A stretch of DNA of 64,000 nucleotides from Neopestalotiopsis rosae. Taxonomy: Eukaryota; Ascomycota; Sordariomycetes; Amphisphaeriales; Sporocadaceae. The notes under the pieces were generated by a model that was not told where the DNA came from, searched no databases, and worked only from the letters and a program-made list of their open reading frames with translations. Shown piece after piece: positions 55,685 through 64,000 of this stretch. Every line of letters begins with the position of its first letter. Within the stretch, counting starts at the first letter, position 1. Location of the stretch: assembly GCA_023078685.1 (NCBI GenBank), contig JALGAS010000004.1:2232001-2296000 (forward strand), written 5' to 3'. Both the position numbers and the translations under genes were made by a program.

Positions 55685-58553
55685 ATGATCGCCAGGGGAC
55701 TGTCCAGCGGCGCGATCTGTCTCGGCTGCCGTCTGCGACTTCTTCGTCAAAGTGCCCGCCCAAACCTGTCCCAATCGATAAGCCGACAAGTTCGCACCTC
55801 GAGCCTCTACCAAGGCCAGCATCGACGATGGCTCGCGAGCGAAGCACCTGTACGACCCGACGAGCACGATGAACAGGGCAAAAAGTCAGAGCAGAATGGC
55901 TGGTCCTCACTCGAACAAGCGTCGCAAGACCAAGCCAGCGAGGACCAGGCCTATCGCAATTTCTTAGAACAGGATGATGCATTACACGACCTTCAGGAAA
56001 GGCAGCCTGCCAGACGTGGCAGCAAGAATCATCCACGTCGAACACGAAGAGACGGCAACGAGAAGTCTGCGCCAATGATGAGACATCTCGACCTACGGAA
56101 AAGGGTTGTCTCTGGCAGAAAGATTCTTACCGAAACCTCGGAAAGTCTGGGCATCGACATGCTCGGGAAGCCCGCCTACGCCATTGTCATGAGGGATACT
56201 GGTAAATACCGGGCAAAGAGACGCGCTGTCGACACGGAGATATCCGACCGAAAAGACGAAATGAAAGACATTGAAGCCTTGCTCGATAACCGCCTTGCAC
56301 CTGCTACCGACGCCGAAGTCTGCCAAAATATCGACGAGCTACGACCTCCCAAGGGCGAGGTTATCCTGCGACAGAAGGACTTTTTCAAGATACAAAACGA
56401 CCTGGAAGAGGGTTTCTTGAAAGCGCAACTCAAGAAGTACATCAAGGCCTTCAAGCCTGAGCGCGATCTCGACGCTACTCCAGATTCACCGGGACATGAA
56501 TCCGATGAAAAGTCTCTGGTGAAACAGTACCCGTGGATCAACAGAGCAGTCCCTTGGATGCCCGTCGACCACTATGGCAGAGCTCTTGTCCAAGAGGACC
56601 GAACACAACGTGCTCTTCATGGTTATCTTCCACCCGATGCTGGCCCAAAGACCCGAGCTGCATTAATAATCATGCGGGAACTCTGGGGCCTGCAAAATGA
56701 AGAAATCGCCAACGGCCTTGGAGAAATACGAGTCAGACTACGTAACAAATACTTTCTCCCTTTGATGCGCAGCTCGCAGAACCTCTTGCGCTCAATAACG
56801 GAAACCTACCTGGAAGAAGGAGAGGCTCTGGAAACTCTTGTGCCAACGACCGAGATCTACATTCGAGCGCCTCGGTACAAGTGCGAGACCATATTGTTTG
56901 AAATCGATGCACTCATTGGCAAGATCCAATCCCACACATTCCCTCTCTCGCATGTCACGTCAGATCCTACCATGGCCACCGATGAACTGCTGGAGCTAGT
57001 CGGTAAAGTCACAAACACCCATGTGCGGTTCACTGACACACGGAATCGGGTAAGTTATACTCAGTCTATGGATTACCTTGTATTTACCAAAGTCCTTCCT
57101 GGAGGCGTGCTGACATTCCTCTCGCGAATAGCTGCAGGTCCACTGGCTCCAGCTAGCTACTCAATATAAGCCAGATGTTGAAAATCTGTCCCACGTCGTC
57201 TTCCGCTTTCTCCGAAACGCTCTTCAGCCCGACTCGGCTACTCGAACACTCCATACCACAAGGGCCGAAGCTGCACTTGCTGCTGGGGATGCGCGTTTGA
57301 TTGTGGACCACTCCCACAAGGAGAAATGGGCTTGGAAAGACAGACTTTCGACCTGGGCTCGTCTTGTAAGCCCAATACCAGCACCCAATGCCAGAATCGA
57401 GGCTATAGATGTCACCAATGCCGAAGACTCGATGCCGAAACTCTCCATGCCCATCGAGCAACCCGAATTTACAAAGCCACATTCACCCAAGGTCACGACC
57501 GATACTCTGGAGCAGAGTCTGACCTCCATCGAGTCCTCACTGTTGCAGGACAGCTCGCGCTTCCCGTACCAGCCAGTCCGCTGGTCTGAAAGTGTGCAGA
57601 CTACAACTGTCGGCAAATTTGGACATGCCCTCACCATGTATGATGGTAAAGCACATTCGACGCCCACATTCTCGACCCAGCCTGGTTTGAAAGATCTCGC
57701 CGCCCGTGCCCACAATTTCTCTCCTGTTGTGCCAAACCCCGTCATCATGGCCGACCTCTCACAATCTCCTGGTAACGACCACGAATTCGTACCGACCACC
57801 TCGACGATTCTCGTCCGATTCTTCCACAATCACGAATCCGCAGTCCGGGCACTGCCGCTCGTGGCGCCACCTCTCGAACTGCGCCTCTCCCTGTCCGAAC
57901 CGAAGAATACTCGCGAAAACCCCGAAATCACCGGCGTCCACTCCTTGCGCGTGGTATCCGCGACGCACCACGACGACGTGCTCTTCCCCGCCAGCCCGGT
58001 CGACTTGCGCATCACGCAGACCCGCAGCGCCTCCCTGCAGGGCTCGCCGGTCGCTCTCCAAGACTGGCAGCCCATTGCCGACTTCCTCAACCGATCCCAC
58101 CTCGACTTTGGCGCCGGCAAGCTCGAAATGGCCAAGCAGCAGCGCTTCCAGATCCCGCTCCGGCTCTTTCACCAAACCACAGCTACCAAGAATAACAAGA
58201 AGCATCAGTCGCAAGAGGAGGAAGAGCTGCGGAGCACATTATACGAGTTCGCCGGCCTCGAGCTGCACCGCTCCGTCGCCGTGCCTTACCCCGAGGACAA
58301 GCGCTTCAACATGGTCTACACCTCGATCGAGGCCGGACAGGGAGGTGGACGGCGCGCGGAGCTCAGTCTGGAGCCCGCGTCATCCAGGGCACACTTGCCG
58401 CTGGCCACCGAGGCCAACGGCGAGACCAACAAGCCGGCAGAGGGCCGCGAGTACCACGACGATTTCCTCCGCGCGTGTTACAGATTTGCACAGACGGCAA
58501 GGAATTGGTCTGGCTATTTGGGCGATTCAAAGTCCAAGGCCAAGAACCCTTAA
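55685..58553 (+). CDS. sls1: Sls1-like mitochondrial inner-membrane regulator
   Basis: Two exons (55685-57049 and 57132-58553) give about 928 residues. The Arg/Ser-rich N-terminus (MIARGLSSGAICLGCRLRLL) looks like a mitochondrial presequence. Recognisable blocks: MMRHLDLRKRVVSGRKILTE, ESLGIDMLGKPAYAIVMRD, a central IIMRELWGLQNEEIANGLGE, and EEREYHDDFLRA-like YHDDFLRACYRFAQTARNW at the C-terminus. In yeast, Sls1 links mitochondrial mRNAs to translation at the inner membrane. The intron 57050-57131 (GTAAGT to AATAG) continues as RLQVHWLQLATQYKPDVENL. Later sequence is more GC-rich in codon use than the first exon but continuous in frame. Confidence 0.85.
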
Positions 58554-59167
58554 GCCTTTTGAACAAGGCGATGAGGGAAGCATTCAGCGAATGTTCGCAA
58601 GCGGGGCATCTTAGTTGGTGTACATCATACCAAGGGGAGATAATCTGTGTAAAACTGCGAGATCCTGTAAAAGTAGACACCAATATAGATCTGTACATAT
58701 ATCATGAATCACGAAAACACCATCACCAAAGGAAGAGTCTTTATATGCGATGCGCAGTTGTACTTTTGAAAACTGGTATCAGTGGTCAACACCAAGCGAT
58801 ATGAGAATATGTGGGGCCACCCAATGGCGATAGCATCATTATGTTCGACAGACAGTATCAAGTGCTTGGCTGGAGAAGATATTGGCAAACTGTGCAAGCT
58901 ATTGCAGACCTGGATCACACCATGGCATAGCGCGTCACATCACATCACAATTATTGGAGACAGATTATTGTTTGGGAAATCCACTTTTTCTATGACTCTA
59001 TTTTCGTACTACCAGCACAAGATGTGTGCACCCAAGCCAGAGATTCCGAGTCATCAGATATGGTGCAAAGTCGTAAACCGTGAACGTGTCATTAGGTTGT
59101 TACACGCACTCGATGAGCTGGGGAGAAAGCCCACCGCGCACAGAAGTTATTCCATGCTGAGATGCGC
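58554..59167. other. Intergenic region between convergent genes
   Basis: 0.6 kb with the 3' ends of SLS1 (+) and tef1 (-). No gene recognised. Confidence 0.5.

Positions 59168-64000
<4,833 letters not shown>

Overview
The window is nuclear DNA of a filamentous ascomycete (Pezizomycotina). Sordariomycetes is the most likely class, but this is an inference from gene content and synteny. The evidence is many short introns (about 50-80 bp, GTAAGT-like donors, CTAAC/CTGAC-like branch sites), genes well spaced on both strands, and fungal proteins: importin-beta (Kap95), 2-isopropylmalate synthase (Leu4), Sla2, CIA30, Apc5, Isd11, SF3b5, Nse3, Sls1 and EF-1alpha. Coordinates of multi-exon genes span the start codon to the stop codon. 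I placed the splice sites by hand from GT/AG signals, reading phase and protein-family continuity.

Layout. 0-11.5 kb: tail of an acidic gene, a GPI-type fasciclin protein, importin-beta (-) and Leu4 (-) with a perfect Gcn4/CPC1 site upstream. 11.5-19.2 kb: an AT-rich gap, then a divergent pair of fungal-specific accessory genes (a C2H2 protein and a DUF7580-type protein) that share a 0.3-kb promoter, then a SnoaL-like protein. 20-28 kb: a ferric-reductase-like protein and a 6.3-kb gene desert with one Pol III-type element. 28-48 kb: a mating-type-associated neighbourhood, SLA2-CIA30-APC5-unknown gene-HMG-box gene-acidic repeat protein. 49-61 kb: housekeeping genes ISD11, a zinc-finger gene, SF3b5, NSE3, SLS1 and TEF1. 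61-64 kb: no gene seen.

Main observation. The HMG-box gene (40.2-44.3 kb) carries a MATA_HMG-type box with the intron inside a serine codon that is characteristic of this family. Its reading frame is interrupted by one in-frame TAG just before the box. The zinc-finger gene at 51.4-52.8 kb also has a TAG followed by 173 further open codons in the same frame, encoding a CCHC zinc knuckle. Both TAGs lie in the same 15-nt sequence AAGGACTAGAAGTCC. It folds as a 5-bp hairpin (GGACT/AGTCC) with the A of TAG as the first base of an AGA loop. UAG in a hairpin loop is the preferred context for sexual-stage A-to-I mRNA editing in Sordariomycetes, which recodes UAG to UGG (Trp). I therefore propose that these are two stop-loss editing (or programmed readthrough) genes, one of them a mating-type-like regulator. 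In-frame cryptic introns ending at the TAG are the main alternative. RNA/DNA comparison would decide.
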